The position numbers and the translations under genes are program-made. This document shows, piece by piece, positions 13,260 through 27,212 of a DNA stretch of 64,000 bases; position 1 is the stretch's first letter; each line of letters begins with the position of its first letter. The notes under the pieces were generated by a model that made no database searches, was not told the origin of the DNA, and was given only the letters and a program-made list of their open reading frames with translations. This stretch comes from Uranotaenia lowii (Eukaryota; Arthropoda; Insecta; Diptera; Culicidae): NCBI RefSeq assembly GCF_029784155.1, contig NC_073692.1:365967160-366031159 (forward strand), in the 5' to 3' direction.

Positions 13260-14000
13260 TCTTAAATTGAAAAAAATGTTTTAAGCCTAATCCACTCTTA
13301 AGAGTCAATTTGACACGTTAGGAAGTTTGCCGGCTTGTAAATTTAGTCATGTGTTTCCAAATTTCTTCGGGGACCCTCAATAAATTCATTTATTCTTGAA
13401 TTTTGTATCATTATTTTTTCATGGACGCACCCTGAATGCCCAAGAAAAAGAACTTCCCAATCATACCTTGAGCGACACTCCTCGAAAACACTCAGTGAAA
13501 ATTGGTATGAAATCACCTTTTTTATGAATAGAAATTTATTACGGAATTCTCGCGTGAATGTACTCAAAATCGAGTGCAAAGTTGAATTTAAGTCTAAGAA
13601 AATCTGAGAAATGGCCAATTGACAAAATTTTCAAAAACCAGCTACCTTTGAAAATTCTTCATTAATTCTGTGTTTCGTTTTTTGAGGATCTAAGGATGCA
13701 AAAACGTGCCAAAAATCATAAACTTTATAATCCTTTTTTCACAAATTTCAAATCCATATATCCATATGTGCAACGTTTCTAACTTCAGCATTCTTGGAAA
13801 CAAAGTGAAATATTTTTTTTGAATAATGAAAAACTGAAGTGCTGTAGCTGAATATTGTTTGAAAAACATTTTTGAGTTTCAGTACGAGGTTTTCAAAACC
13901 ATTAATTTGGTTTTAATTGGTTAGGAAACACGAAAGATATATTGGTTTTATAAATAAATTTAAATTATCAAATTGACACTCCATGGACTGTAAAGGCTAT
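13260..14000. repeat. Dispersed repeat, copy 1 (partner at 53610-54310)
   Basis: About 460 bp at 13540-14000 aligns in the same orientation with 53610-54150; shared strings include GTTTCTAACTTCAGC and CTAAGAAAA. The flank 13260-13400 aligns instead in reverse orientation with 54180-54310, sharing the GAGGGTCCC region and the (A)GATTAGG region. The pattern fits an element with long inverted ends, of which each copy retains a different arm. No protein is encoded. Confidence 0.5.
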
Positions 14001-16890
14001 AAATTTAAGGGACGGGTGAAAGTTAGGATAAGATGGATATAAGACACTCTCTTTGAGTCGGGTTTAGATTTTTTTTCTCTTGCCAAGTCTTTTTTAAATT
14101 CTTTCCAATAATCTCGAAATAACTCCAAAATAATCGATAGATTGAACTGTTTCTATAAAATAAACAAAAATGAATATTTTTTCCAAAACTTATATAAAAT
14201 TCTATCAAATCAGTAATTCAAAATTTTTTCTAATGATTGTTTTTCACCTGTCTCAAAATATTTAAAAAAAATGTCGCAAAAACGTTCCTTGAAATGAACT
14301 GAATTTGGTCTATGGATTGGTTTGAAGTTTACAAGAAATTCCCTAAATTTTTTGTATTGAAATTTTCACACATTATTTAATATATACGTATCAAATTATG
14401 ATCCAATTTTGCCAAATCGAATAGCAATCAACTAAAAGTTATTTTTTAAGTGCTTTAAAATTGAATAAAGTTTTCTCAAAATTCAGGATAAATGTTAAAT
14501 TAAACAGAAACAAGAAATTATAACAAAAAATGAGACGATAAAAATAAAAAGTGAAAAAGTGAAACGTGGTAGTGTGAAATGAGGAATAGGAGTAGTGAAA
14601 AATGAAGACAAGATATGTGAGATAAATCTAGTAAGAAGTAATACGCAAGGCGTTATTTGTAGATTTGTATTAAAGAATTTGAACTGTGAAGAATAAGGAT
14701 TTCCCTTTTATTTTTTTTTATTCTATATTGTTTCTTCATAGGATTTTGCCAATCGGAGCTGATGATCCTTAATTGATTCTTTCCCGGAAATCTTCGGACA
14801 GAAACAAAACCATTTCAATTATCCTTTCCATTCCAAGCTGAAATATTTCTTGATCCCATTATTCATCCATCTCACTCACAGAAGATCCCCATGTCCAGTT
14901 GATTGCTATTCATTGGGAAAGTTTTCCTGGGAGCAAAACTGACTGGACCATCAATCCGGGACCGCTCAACTCAACTCGACATTTTCCGTGTGCGACTCCG
15001 GCAAAAATCATTCGCATCCAAGCGGTTAAATCTCGTCCCCCCACTTCGTTGGCTCATAATGAATTCACACAATCGCTTTCAACAATGATATCACTTAAAT
15101 GGCATTATATCATCGTCATTAAGTGCCTTTTCCCTTCCATCCTTTCCATTATCCGTGCCGAAACGCTCGAAACCCTATAGCAGGAACTTCTGCGATGACG
15201 ACTTCTAGAATGGGACACAGTCAGTCAAACCGCGCGTTTTTCCGCAAAGTAAAACAAATTAAAGAGTAATCAATCAAATGGTTGTGCAAAGTGCACGGAG
15301 AGATTCCCCCTTCGGTGGATTTTTCACCCTCACTCCTTTTATTTGTAAAAAGACGGCATCCATCTGGCTGCAAAGTCGTCTTTTCTATGTCCTGTCTAGG
15401 ATGGAGTGAATTGGGGGATCCATCGTGACAGAAGGCTAGCAATCTTTGTGCGTGTGCAATTGTGGAACCGACTTCACCCCTTCATTCACCCAACCACCCA
15501 TCATTTTCATTCTTCAAGTTCGTAGGAAAGGAGATGCCTTGGTTCTTGGTTGTGGTTATTCTTTTGGTGGTTTTGCATCATGCTTTAAGCGAAACAATGG
15601 AAAATGGAAAAGTAAAATTAAGAAGGGAGGAACGAAACTGGCGTTCTTATGAATAAACGAGATTTCGCTACGGACAACGAGCAGCGGAGACAATCGAATT
15701 GAGTTTGGGAGCAGTTTCATGCTTTTTTTTATCCTCCTGTAGTCCCGGAGTCTATTTTGTAGAATGGAAACACAGTTAGAAAGCATTGGCGCTTTAAATT
15801 TTTTATAACATTTTGTTACATTTTTTGGCTCAAATAATCATTTTCAAACTTATATTTTCAACGATGTTTTTACACGTCAATGTTGAAAAAAGTCTTTATT
15901 TAAGGAATCCACATCACGTTGAAAATGCTTCCTCCGTGAATGCATTCGCCATTGAGTAACGACCAAGGTTTCAACAGCTAAATGACATTGAAGAGTGAGA
16001 CAGATTCGCTAGGACATAACAGCTGAGTGACAGTTGAAAAAGACGAGACGGGGTAGAAAAAAAATTGCAAAGAAAGGAACGAGCCAAAGCACTGCGCTCT
16101 CGAATGCACCCAACTGAAAACAGACTTTTCAATTAAATGTCATTATGTAAATTATCTCCTTCTACTCCATTCTTCGTGGTGCACTTGCTAGTTTGCTTGC
16201 TGCCATTCAGCAGTGGTGATCCTATTTTGCCCTTCTAGGAGTTCTATTTTGACTTTTTGAAATGGATGGTGGTTTCGTTGAAGACCACAAGAGGAAAGGG
16301 GGGATGATGACTTGATGGGTTTTCGCCACTTGCCATCCGATTCCTTCAAAGAGGAGGAGGATCTTCAGCAGCCCGACTGCAACTTCTTCTCGGCTGAGAT
16401 TCCCAAAGATGATGGAGACCGAGATGAAAGTCTCCGACGATCTTGATGCGGGATAAATTCCTGGAGCTCAGTGCTCGAAAATAAGAAGACCGAACCACCT
16501 CAGAAGATTCCGCAGATCCGATGAAGAGATAGCCTAATGACGCTTAAACGATGATTGAGCTTTTGTACTGTCAATGAATCGTTCTCTGAGCGGCTTAGCG
16601 GAAAAGTTTCCCGAAGATCGACTTGTTGCAGCAGATAGTTTTTCCATCTATCTTTAGATATCGCTCTAGCAGGAAGGTTGGGACATTTTGAAGAATGACT
16701 CGAGAAGCCGTCAGCAAACTTTCGATCGTCGAGACGAGAATGAAGAACTGTTGCATTTCTTTCTATTCATTTATAATTATGCATCTTCCACCCTGAAAGA
16801 AGTTGCCGCAAGTCGTGATTCGACGAAAAACTTTATGCTCTTGAAGCCTGGGGAAGCATTCCCGATTAAGAGAGTATTTTAAATTCTTTA
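14001..16890. other. Unique DNA, no gene supported
   Basis: The stretch 14880-15660 and 15900-16880 is less AT-rich than its surroundings and has 60-95-codon open frames in several registers, but none has a recognised domain or clear splice frame. It could include conserved noncoding intron sequence. No RNA gene or element end was recognised. Confidence 0.4.
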
Positions 16891-19800
16891 GTCAAAATTG
16901 TCAAAGTTGTCAAAATTGTCAAAATTGTCAAAATTGTCAAAATTGTCAAAATTGTCTAAATTGTCAAATTGTCAAAATTGTCAAAATTGTCAAAATTGTC
17001 AAAATTGTCAAAATTGTCAAAATTGCCAAAATTGCCAAAATTGTCAAAATTGTCAAAATTGTCAAAATTGTCAAAATTGTCAAAATTGTCTAAATTGTCA
17101 AAATTGTCAAAATTATCAAAATTGTCAAAATTGTCAAAATTGTCAAAATTGTCAAAATTGTCAAAATTGTCAAAATTGTCAAATCTGTCAAAATTGTCAA
17201 AATTGTCAAAATTGTCAAAATTTTCAAAATTGTCAAAACTGTCAAAACTGTCAAAATTGTCAAAATTGTCAAAATTGTCAAAATTGTCAAAATTGTCAAA
17301 ATTGTCAAAATTGTCAAAATTGTCAAAATTGTCAAAATTGTCAAAATTGTCAAAATTGTCAAAATTGTCAAAATTGTCAAAATTGTCAAAATTGTCAAAA
17401 TTGTCAAAATTGTCAAAATTGTCAAAATTGTCAAAATTGTCAAAATTGTCAAAATTGTCAAAATTGTCAAAATTGTCAAAATTGTCAAAATTGTCAAAAT
17501 TGTCAAAATTGTCAAAATTGTCAAAATTGTCAAAATTGTCAAAATTGTCAAAATTGTCAAAATTGTCAAAATTGTCAAAATTGTCAAAATTGTCAAAAAT
17601 GTCAAAATTGTCAAAACTGTCAAAATGGTCAAAATTGTCAAAATTGTCAAAATTGTCAAAATTGTCAAAATTGTCAAAATTGTCAAAATTGTCAAAATTG
17701 TCAAAATTGTCAAAATTGTCAAAATTGTCAAAATTGTCAAAATTGTCAAAATTGTCAAAATTGTCAAAATTGTCAAAATTGTCAAAATTGTCAAAATTGT
17801 CAAAATTGTCAAAATTGTCAAAATTGTCAAAATTGTCAAAATTGTCAAAATTGTCAAAATTGTCAAAATTGTCAAAATTGTCAAAATTGTCAAAATTGTC
17901 AAAATTGTCAAAATTGTCAAAATTGTCAAAATTGTCAAAATTGTCAAAATTGTCAAAATTGTCAAAATTGTCAAAATTGTCAAAATTGTCAAAATTGTCA
18001 AAATTGTCAAAATTGTCAAAATTGTCAAAATTGTCAAAATTGTCAAAATTGTCAAAATTGTCAAAATTGTCAAAATTGTCAAAATTGTCAAAATTGTCAA
18101 AATTGTCAAAATTGTCAAAATTGTCAAAATTGTCAAAATTGTCAAAATTGTCAAAATTGTCAAAATTGTCAAAATTGTCAAAATTGTCAAAATTGTCAAA
18201 ATTGTCAAAATTGTCAAAATTGTCAAAATTGTCAAAATTGTCAAAATTGTCAAAATTGTCAAAATTGTCAAAATTGTCAAAATTGTCAAAATTGTCAAAA
18301 TTGTCAAAATTGTCAAAATTGTCAAAATTGTCAAAGTTGTCAAAATTGTCAAAATTGTCAAAATTGTCTAAATTGTCAAAATTGTCAAAATTGTCAAAAT
18401 TGTCAAAATTGTCAAAATTGTCAAATCTGTCAAAATTGTCAAAATTGTCAAAATTGTCAAAATTTTCAAAATTTTCAAAATTGTCAAAACTGTCAAAACT
18501 GTCAAAACTGTCAAAACTGTCAAAATTGTCAAAATTGTCAAAATTGTCAAAATTGTCAAAATTGTCAAAATTGTCAAAATTGTCAAAATTGTCAAAATTG
18601 TCAAAATTGTCAAAATTGTCAAAATTGTCAAAATTGTCAAAATTGTCAAAATTGTCAAAATTGTCAAAATTGTCAAAATTGTCAAATTTGTCAAAATTGT
18701 CAAAATTGTCAAAATTTTAAAAATTGTCAAAATTGTCAAAATTGTCAAAATTGTCAAAATTGTCAAAATTGTCAAAATTGTCAAAATTGTCAAAATTGTC
18801 AAAATTGTCAAAATTGTCAAAATTGTCAAAATTGTCAAAATTGTCAAAATTGTCAAAATTGTCAAAATTGTCAAAATTGTCAAAATTGTCAAAATTGTCA
18901 AAATTGTCAAAATTGTCAAAATTGTCAAAATTGTCAAATCTGTCAAAATTGTCAAAAATGTCAAAATTGTCAAAATTGTCAAAATTGTCAAAATTGTCAA
19001 AATTGTCAAAATTGTCAAAATTGTCAAAATTGTCAAAATTGTCAAAATTGTCAAAATTGTCAAAATTGTCAAAATTGTCAAAATTGTCAAAATTGTCAAA
19101 ATTGTCAAAATTGTCAAAATTGTCAAAATTGTCAAAATTGTCAAAATTGTCAAAATTGTCAAAATTGTCAAAATTGTCAAAATTGTCAAAATTGTCAAAA
19201 TTGTCAAAATTGTCAAAATTGTCAAAATTGTCAAAATTGTCAAAATTGTCAAAATTGTCAAAATTGTCAAAATTGTCAAAATTGTCAAAATTGTCAAAAT
19301 TGTCAAAATTGTCAAAATTGTCAAAATTGTCAAAATTGTCAAAATTGTCAAAATTGTCAAAATTGTCAAAATTGTCAAAATTGTCAAAATTGTCAAAATT
19401 GTCAAAATTGTCAAAATTGTCAAAATTGTCAAAATTGTCAAAATTGTCAAAATTGTCAAAATTGTCAAAATTGTCAAAATTGTCAAAATTGTCAAAATTG
19501 TCAAAATTGTCAAAATTGTCAAAATTGTCAAAATTGTCAAAATTGTCAAAATTGTCAAAATTGTCATAATTGTCAAAATTGTCAAAATTGTCAAAATTGT
19601 TAAAATTGTCAAAATTGTCAAAGTTGTCAAAATTGTCAAAATTGTCAAAATTGTCAAAATTGTCAAAATTGTCAAAATTGTCAAAATTGTCAAAATTGTC
19701 AAAATTGTCAAATCTGTCAAAATTGTCAAAATTGTCAAAATTGTCAAAATTTTCAAAATTTTCAAAATTGTCAAAACTGTCAAAACTGTCAAAACTGTCA

Positions 19801-21978
19801 AAACTGTCAAAATAGTCAAAATTGTCAAAATTGTCAAAATTGTCAAAATTGTCAAAATTGTCAAAATTGTCAAAATTGTCAAAATTGTCAAAATTGTCAA
19901 AATTGTCAAAATTGTCAAAATTGTCAAAATTGTCAAAATTGTCAAAATTGTCAAAATTGTCAAAATTGTCAAAATTGTCAAAATTGTCAAAATTGTCAAA
20001 ATTGTCAAAATTGTCAAAATTGTCAAAATTGTCAAAATTGTCAAAATTGTCAAAATTGTCAAAATTGTCAAAATTGTCAAAATTGTCAAAATTGTCAAAA
20101 TTGTCAAAATTGTCAAAATTGTCAAAATTGTCAAAATTGTCAAAATTGTCAAAATTGTCAAAATTGTCAAAATTGTCAAAATTGTCAAAATTGTCAAAAT
20201 TGTCAAAATTGTCAAAATTGTCAAAATTGTCAAAATTGTCAAAATTGTCAAAATTGTCAAAATTGTCAAAATTGTCAAAATTGTCAAAAATGTCAAAATT
20301 GTCAAAACTGTCAAAATGGTCAAATTGTCAAAATTGTCAAAATTGTCAAAATTGTCAAAATTGTCAAAATTGTCAAAATTGTCAAAATTGTCAAAATTGT
20401 CAAAATTGTCAAAATTGTTAAAATTGTCAAAATTGTCAAAATTGTCAAAATTGTCAAAATTGTCAAAATTGTCAAAATTGTCAAAATTGTCAAAATTGTC
20501 AAAATTGTCAAAATTGTCAAAATTGTCAAAATTGTCAAAATTGTCAAAATTGTCAAAATTGTCAAAATTGTCAAAATTGTCAAAATTGTCAAAATTGTCA
20601 AAATTGTCAAAATTGTCAAAATTGTCAAAATTGTCAAAATTGTCAAAATTGTCAAAATTGTCAAAATTGTCAAAATTGTCAAAATTGTCAAAATTGTCAA
20701 AATTGTCAAAATTGTCAAAATTGTCAAAATTGTCAAAATTGTCAAAATTGTCAAAATTGTCAAAATTGTCAAAATTGTCAAAATTGTCAAAATTGTCAAA
20801 ATTGTCAAAATTGTCAAAATTGTCAAAATTGTCAAAATTGTCAAAATTGTCAAAATTGTCAAAATTGTCAAAATTGTCAAAATTGTCAAAATTGTCAAAA
20901 TTGTCAAAATTGTCAAAATTGTCAAAATTGTCAAAATTGTCAAAATTGTCAAAATTGTCAAAATTGTCAAAATTGTCAAAATTGTCAAAATTGTCAAAAT
21001 TGTCAAAATTGTCAAAATTGTCAAAATTGTCAAAATTGTCAAAATTGTCAAAATTGTCAAAATTGTCAAAATTGTCAAAATTGTCAAAATTGTCAAAATT
21101 GTCAAAGTTGTCAAAATTGTCAAAATTGTCAAAATTGTCAAAATTGTCAAAATTGTCAAAATTGTCAAAATTGTCAAAATTGTCAAAATTGTCAAAATTG
21201 TCAAAATTGTCAAAATTTTCAAAATTGTCAAAATTGTCAAAATTGTCAAAATTGTCAAAATTGTCAAATCTGTCAAAATTGTCAAAATTGTCAAAATTGT
21301 CAAAATTGTCAAAATTTTCAAAATTTTCAAAATTTTCAAAATTGTCAAAATTGTCAAAACTGTCAAAACTGTCAAAATTGTCAAAATTGTCAAAATTGTC
21401 AAAATTGTCAAAATTGTCAAAATTGTCAAAATTGTCAAAATTGTCAAAATTGTCAAAATTGTCAAAATTGTCAAAATTGTCAAAATTGTCAAAATTGTCA
21501 AAATTGTCAAAATTGTCAAAATTGTCAAAATTGTCAAAATTGTCAAAATTGTCAAAATTGTCAAAATTGTCAAAATTGTCAAAATTGTCAAAATTGTCAA
21601 AATTGTCAAAATTGTCAAAATTGTCAAAATTGTCAAAATTGTCAAAATTGTCAAAATTGTCAAAATTGTCAAAATTGTCAAAATTGTCAAAATTGTCAAA
21701 ATTGTCAAAATTGTCAAAATTGTCAAAATTGTCAAAATTGTCAAAATTGTCAAAATTGTCAAAATTGTCAAAATTGTCAAATCTGTCAAAATTGTCAAAA
21801 ATGTCAAAATTGTCAAAATTGTCAAAATTGTCAAAATTGTCAAAATTGTCAAAATTGTCAAAATTGTCAAAATTGTCAAAATTGTCAAAATTGTCACAAT
21901 TGTCAAAATTGTCAAAATTGTCAAAATTGTCAAAATTGTCAAAATTGTCAAAATTGTCAAAATTGTCAAAATTGTCAT
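16891..21978 (+). repeat. 9-bp tandem array, unit GTCAAAATT (about 565 copies) with higher-order structure
   Basis: The unit differs by one base from GACAAAATT of the 8.8-11.3 kb array. Variant-unit blocks act as landmarks. The block with AAATCTGTC followed by AAAATTTTC and AAAACTGTC units occurs near 17184, 18426, 19713 and 21269. A block AAAAATGTC...AAAATGGTC occurs near 17595-17630 and again 2691 bp later. The pair of AAATCTGTC landmarks at 18426 and 18939 recurs at 21269 and 21782, both shifted by 2843 bp. Segments of 1.2-2.8 kb have therefore been duplicated inside the array. Open frames up to about 1200 codons are repeat artefacts. Confidence 0.97.
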
Positions 21979-23690
21979 ATTTTTGACGCAACTTTGAAGA
22001 TCGTTTGGTTTTATTCGCTGAAAATAATTTTGCTATCTTCTCCTAATCGGGATGCGATGCAATCGGGGAGGAACTATTTCAAGGCAGTTATCAGCAGTCA
22101 ACCATCGACAACTTTTTTCTTTATTTTTGTCATCGTCATCGTCTCGTCGTCAATTCCTACTTCTTACTAAGTTGAGGAGTTTAATGTCGGCACACGACAA
22201 AACCGTAATTCTTCGTTTATTTCCCTATCAAATTGCTGGAGTTTGGGATAAGTTGCAAGAAAAGGGGAACTAAGTACTGCAGATAATCACTTATTTGAAT
22301 CTATCTTCTACCAACTTGTGCAGCCAGCAGTTGTAAAGTTGGGGATTTGATTTGCTCTGTCGGATTAACTATTTGTGGTGCCGCCGCCTTTCCATTTGAT
22401 AAGCAAGTACTTCTACGTGCCGAGTGACAGCTGAATGGGTAAACCGTGATTAGAAAATAAGAAATAAATGCGCTGTAAATTAGGCAGAGGAATGCTTTTG
22501 GAACAAAAAAAATTCTAACGACAAATGAAACAACAAAAAAAAGTTCAAACGGACAGCAAATATTAAATAATCAATAATGTTTCTATTCTATTCTGTTTAA
22601 AATAAATCACATACATATTGAATAAAAATTATCAAACAAGAAGCTTAGTCCTTGGAGATTTCAAACTTTACCCAAAACAATCGATCGTTATCCAATTCAA
22701 AGGGTCTAGTTACAAGGGACCAATGTAAAAAGATCCATAAATGATTTTCCCCAAAATCTAGGTAATTGGAGACGATTGTTGGAAGGAACCGATGTCAAAA
22801 TTCGTCAAAATCGTTTTCTCGTTGTCGAAGGAAACAATCTAAGGAGAGAAAAGGGAAAATTCGATCCATCCTGGATCAAAGATTCGGGTTTCTGCCAATG
22901 ACGGAACCGTGATTGATTGCGCCAGCTAAGAGCCAATACTTGCGTGCGAAGATTGGAATGGGGATGCTCTGTCGGCAACGATTTTCGGTTTAATTAATCT
23001 GATTGATGGGTTAGAGATTTATTTTAAATGGATTTTAGAAGCTTGGAAGTTTGGTTTCGGTTAAGCTTTCAAAATTTTGAGTCATTGAATCAGAAAATCG
23101 AGTCATGAACTAATGGTCATATCTTTGAATATATATCGGAACACGAAAACTTTAAAGCGTGTTTTTTCGGAATAAGATTTTAAAAAAGCTCGTTGATTCT
23201 GAGATATGATTTTAAGTGTTTTATTCTTACAATTTTGTTTTTTTTTTAACAATCTCATTGAAGATTTTCCATTTGTTTTTAAATGGTCTTTTTTAAACTA
23301 GGAATCAAAAGTTATTGAGAATTTTTTTGTTTCATTTAAGATAACATTATTTCAAAATATTTTAACTTACTTCAACAGATTAAGGCGGTACCAAGAATTT
23401 CATCTCCAAAAAGGCGTGTATTGTAAAACCTGATGCCCTTATTGAACATTCTTATCCTAAATGTTTCATTTGAAGATTTTATCACTCAAAACCTTTTCTT
23501 AAATGTGATGATCAAAATTCATAGAAGCAATAGAATTTCAATTTAAATTTCATTCAGTGTTTCTTATTGCTCGGAATAAGCATAAAAGAATTTCAAGCTT
23601 TTAAAAAGGTTTATATTAGGATACTTGACTCTTTGTTTCATTGAGGTTTGTTTTTAGTTTACATTTTTTATAGTCTTTAAGAAAGATGCT
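21979..23690. other. Unique DNA, no gene supported
   Basis: The segment 22000-22980 is less AT-rich than the rest, with a 73-codon open frame at 22052-22273 that I do not recognise. From 22990 onward the sequence is AT-rich and featureless. Confidence 0.4.
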
Positions 23691-24640
23691 AAATGAGTTG
23701 AAATCTTCATTATCAAATACTCAAGAACATAAATAATACCCTAAAAAGTTGTTAACTTACATATTCAAGTTTGTAGTTTTTCTAAAACTAAAATATCTAA
23801 GCAAGAATTTGAGCATTGATCGAATGGAAGATAAATTGATTCCAAATATGTTATTAGGTCTCATGTATGTATTTATATTAGACCGCTGCAAGCTTTGCAT
23901 GGAAGTTTCAAATTTTAAAATTTTAACACCTACCATAGCTTTTTTCGGTTGATTTTGCTGCCATAAATAGCAATAAACATTTTGGAAGTGATCCATCCAT
24001 TCCTGAATTAACGCTACGAGTTTTAATATTTTATGGAAATTTGTATGGGAAAACAAATTTTTTCATTCAAAAATCGTCAGAAATAGGCTGAAAGTTTCAA
24101 AAAATATAACTTGGTATGAAAAATATTCCTTGATTCTTGCAGTACAATTCATGTGAACAAAGCTCAAACCTAACTTGCACCCCAAAAAAGATGTTATTTT
24201 TTTCAATTTTTTTTTAATTTTTGCCTTTTTGACTGTGGGAGTAAGAAAATATTTCAAAAAACTGCTTTACATAGCCTGTTAATTTATTGATTTTAAAATA
24301 ATCATTTTTTTGCAGTGGTCTAATAAACATATGCGCTGAGCAGCTGAGCAAAAAATATCCGACTTTTCCCGCATTTCCCGACTTTCCCGAATGAGTGGCC
24401 GCCCTGTTAAATGAGTTGAAATCTTCATTATCAAATGCTCAAGGACTTTCATTAATAATGCCAGAAGTAGTTGTAAACTTCATATTAAAATTTCTTAATA
24501 TTGTAGAATTCAATTTTCCAGAGCGTTGTTTTTCTGAAACTACATTTTATCAAGATTTGAAGTTTGAAATGAATTAAAGATAATAAAATAGATTCAAAAT
24601 ATGTTACTGGTTTTTATGTATGTAGGTTAATAAGTTTATC
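23691..24640. repeat. Diverged direct duplication flanking a MITE
   Basis: The segment starting AAATGAGTTGAAATCTTC at 23691 (to about 23875) is repeated from 24409 (to about 24640) with the same order of landmarks: TTCATTATCAAAT, GATTCAAAATATGTTA (first copy GATTCCAAATATGTTA) and TTATGTATGTA. The copies have diverged substantially and are separated by the MITE at 23876-24325 and about 80 bp of other sequence. Confidence 0.5.
23876..24325. mobile_element. TA-flanked MITE, about 446 bp, Tc1/mariner-like
   Basis: The termini TTAGACCGCTGCA (23878-23890) and TGCAGTGGTCTAA (24311-24323) are inverted repeats with one mismatch in 13. Each is bordered by TA (23876-23877 and 24324-24325), the expected target duplication of Tc1/mariner elements. 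There is no transposase frame, so it is non-autonomous. Confidence 0.65.
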
Positions 24641-25021
24641 AGTTTGGTTCGATTTTACTCAAAATATATCAATTTCAAAACCTCCGCATACCATGTCACG
24701 AAAACATGATGTGATGGACAACATCTAAAGGATGATTTAAATACAAGACGCCACAATCTTTCAAAATGATAACAAAGCACCAAAAATGCTGTTCCTAAGG
24801 GTTATGAATGTACAAGAAATCAATTTGGAAATTTGGAAGAGATTGGAATCTGAACTAACTAGAGTTGCATATCTGATTCGTGACTGTATATTTTTATTCT
24901 CAATCGAAAAATGAATTTCAACTTGAAGCGTCTTTTGTCTGGATTTTTATTCAATTATGAATTTTCACTAAAACATTTCGAAACTTACGCTTCTTTCGTT
25001 TTTTGTAATAAGAAAATAAAT

Positions 25022-26175
25022 TAAAGGGTGTCCCACATCAAACTACATCCCTGTAAAAACACTGTAAAAATAATCTAGTTGACAAATTCTTTTAAAACTG
25101 TTAAACAATACACTTTCAACCATTTTAGATCTTTTGGTGTAATTATTTCATTCAATTCAATACCATATACGTACAACAATACATTAGGCCCAACCCTCCT
25201 TAAACAACTTTGCACACATCCGCAAGCAGCTTTTTTATTCAGAAACCAGCTTTTTCATCATTTCTTCATCAATATTAACCTCTTTGAGATTCTCACCGAA
25301 CATCTGCTTCAAATTAGTGTTTTTCAATAAGTATTTGTTTCGGTGCTTTTTAAGACTTTATATTTTTGGATACCAGAATTATTTTTTGGATTCATGTCCC
25401 TTCAGGGCATAGTTTTGGATTTTTATCTGTCCGAAGAATGCAAATCTAGCTGCAGAAAGCTTAAGCAGAAATATCAAAAATGGATTGAGTTTCTGTTAAA
25501 AACAAACATCGTTATAGGAAAATTTTGCATTTATTTTGAATTTTTTCGATGCCTACAAACATAAATAAAACGAAGAAAGTATCAACACGATTCCAAATAG
25601 TATTAGTGATGAAAATCGGTCCAGTAGTTTTTCAGGTGAAGGCAAAACAGTATACCGTTTTCTTGCGTATTATGTGTTTGATGCAATTGCAGGCTGTTAA
25701 CATTATATTTATGTAAAATATTACTACTAATCATATGAAAATTGTGGTCAAAACTTTGTTTGGAGCCGCTTTATGGTTTCCTGAACGCAGTAAAGATATT
25801 CTGCTAAAACTGTATACACTCGCTTATAGGTTCTAAACTTTGATAACAGAATCATTCGGACCCCAAATCTTCGTCTGTTGATTCTCTGAACTGTGTAGAA
25901 ACGTTTATTCATAAAAATATCAGTTGAAGCACGTCTACAAGTTGGTTTCGAACGTTGCGTTCAAAGAATTGAGAACTTTCTTCAAGTTTGCGATAAATAA
26001 ATTGGCCTCGTTGTTTTTTTATTGGATTTTATTTCAATTTTCAAAATGCAAAAAAAAACGCCGTAGATCATACACTTTTAGCTATCTTTGTGCAAATTTT
26101 GTAGCAAAAATACTTTATGAGTGGTTTTCTGCAGCGTTTGCGAATTGATCTAATTCAATGTGGGACACTTTTATA
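25022..26175. mobile_element. Inverted-repeat element, about 1.15 kb, transposase not intact
   Basis: The ends GGTGTCCCACATCAAA (left) and TTCAATGTGGGACAC (right) are inverted copies bordered by TA-rich sequence, giving an element of the size of a Tc1/mariner transposon. Several short plus-strand frames (25079-25330, 25343-25564, 25924-26148) fill it, but I could not align them to a DDE/D transposase on either strand. It is either a decayed autonomous copy or a long non-autonomous one. Confidence 0.55.
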
Positions 26176-27212
26176 CGTCTAAGTTCACTGAAACTAAAAT
26201 ATAAACTACTTTTGAACTTAATTTTAGTTCTTTTAAATAAAAATTTATAAAATGATTGCTTTTTTATCAAAGATGAAAAAATATTCAGTCATTGAAATCT
26301 AAGTTTATAATTTTAAGAGGAAAATTGATTTAAAAACATTGAAACTTACCAAAATTCGAAACTTAGTTTAGTAATATGCTCTGTCAAGATTTAATTATTT
26401 GAAACATCCTACGGTGACGGTGTTTTAACTCGCTTTAAGTTTGAATAATTTATTCATTCACCACCCATTCGCCAACGACGAAGCGTTCAGTTTAAAAAAA
26501 ATTGGAAGTTCATTATTTGTAGAAGGGGTAAAGGTTTTTCTTCAAAAAACAAATTAATATTCAAACTATGGATATGGATTTGGATATCAGTCAAAATACA
26601 TCGTTAGATGCATTCCGCAATATTTTTTTTATTTTGAAAGTTTGGTGAGTTCTTGATTTCACGATGAAAAGTTATTTTTTCTTATAAAATATAGCAGCAT
26701 TTGTTTCTTTTGATAATAAGATAATTTTGAAATCAAATTTTTGAACACCTGATTTTAGAGTCTTGAGCCATTTGAATTTCAATCTTATAGTTTTTTTTTT
26801 ATAAATGCTGATCATCAATTCGTTGAATTCAATATTTAAGTTGAGAGTTTACTTTAGGTAAATCGGAACATGGAACCTTTTAGTATTTCTTTATGCTATT
26901 TCAAAGTTAAGCTGGATGTAACTACTTTAAATGATTGAGTTGGAACCTAAGAAACCTGTTTTTTAAAGTACTGTTTCATAGAATCTGAAATTCTTTTGAT
27001 AAATTGCGCTATTAATCTTTAGTAGTCTTTGTTATTATTTTTTCGAACTTTGCCATTACGTATCAAAACTAGCTTAATTAAATCATTTTTAAAAAAAGTA
27101 TTTCTTATCGAGTTTAATATAAAAACATGAAAACTCTAGAAGCTGAAAAAATGGTCAATACTATTACACAATTTTTAACAATAATTGAAAAATAATGTCA
27201 AATGCATTACGT
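26176..27212. other. AT-rich DNA, nothing recognised
   Basis: Only short frames and homopolymer runs are seen. Confidence 0.4.

Noticed and set aside
18368..21991. A 1207-codon minus-strand frame encoding DNF and TIL repeats
   Set aside because: It is the same artefact in the GTCAAAATT array; the frame changes repeat type at an 8-bp unit, as expected from slippage.
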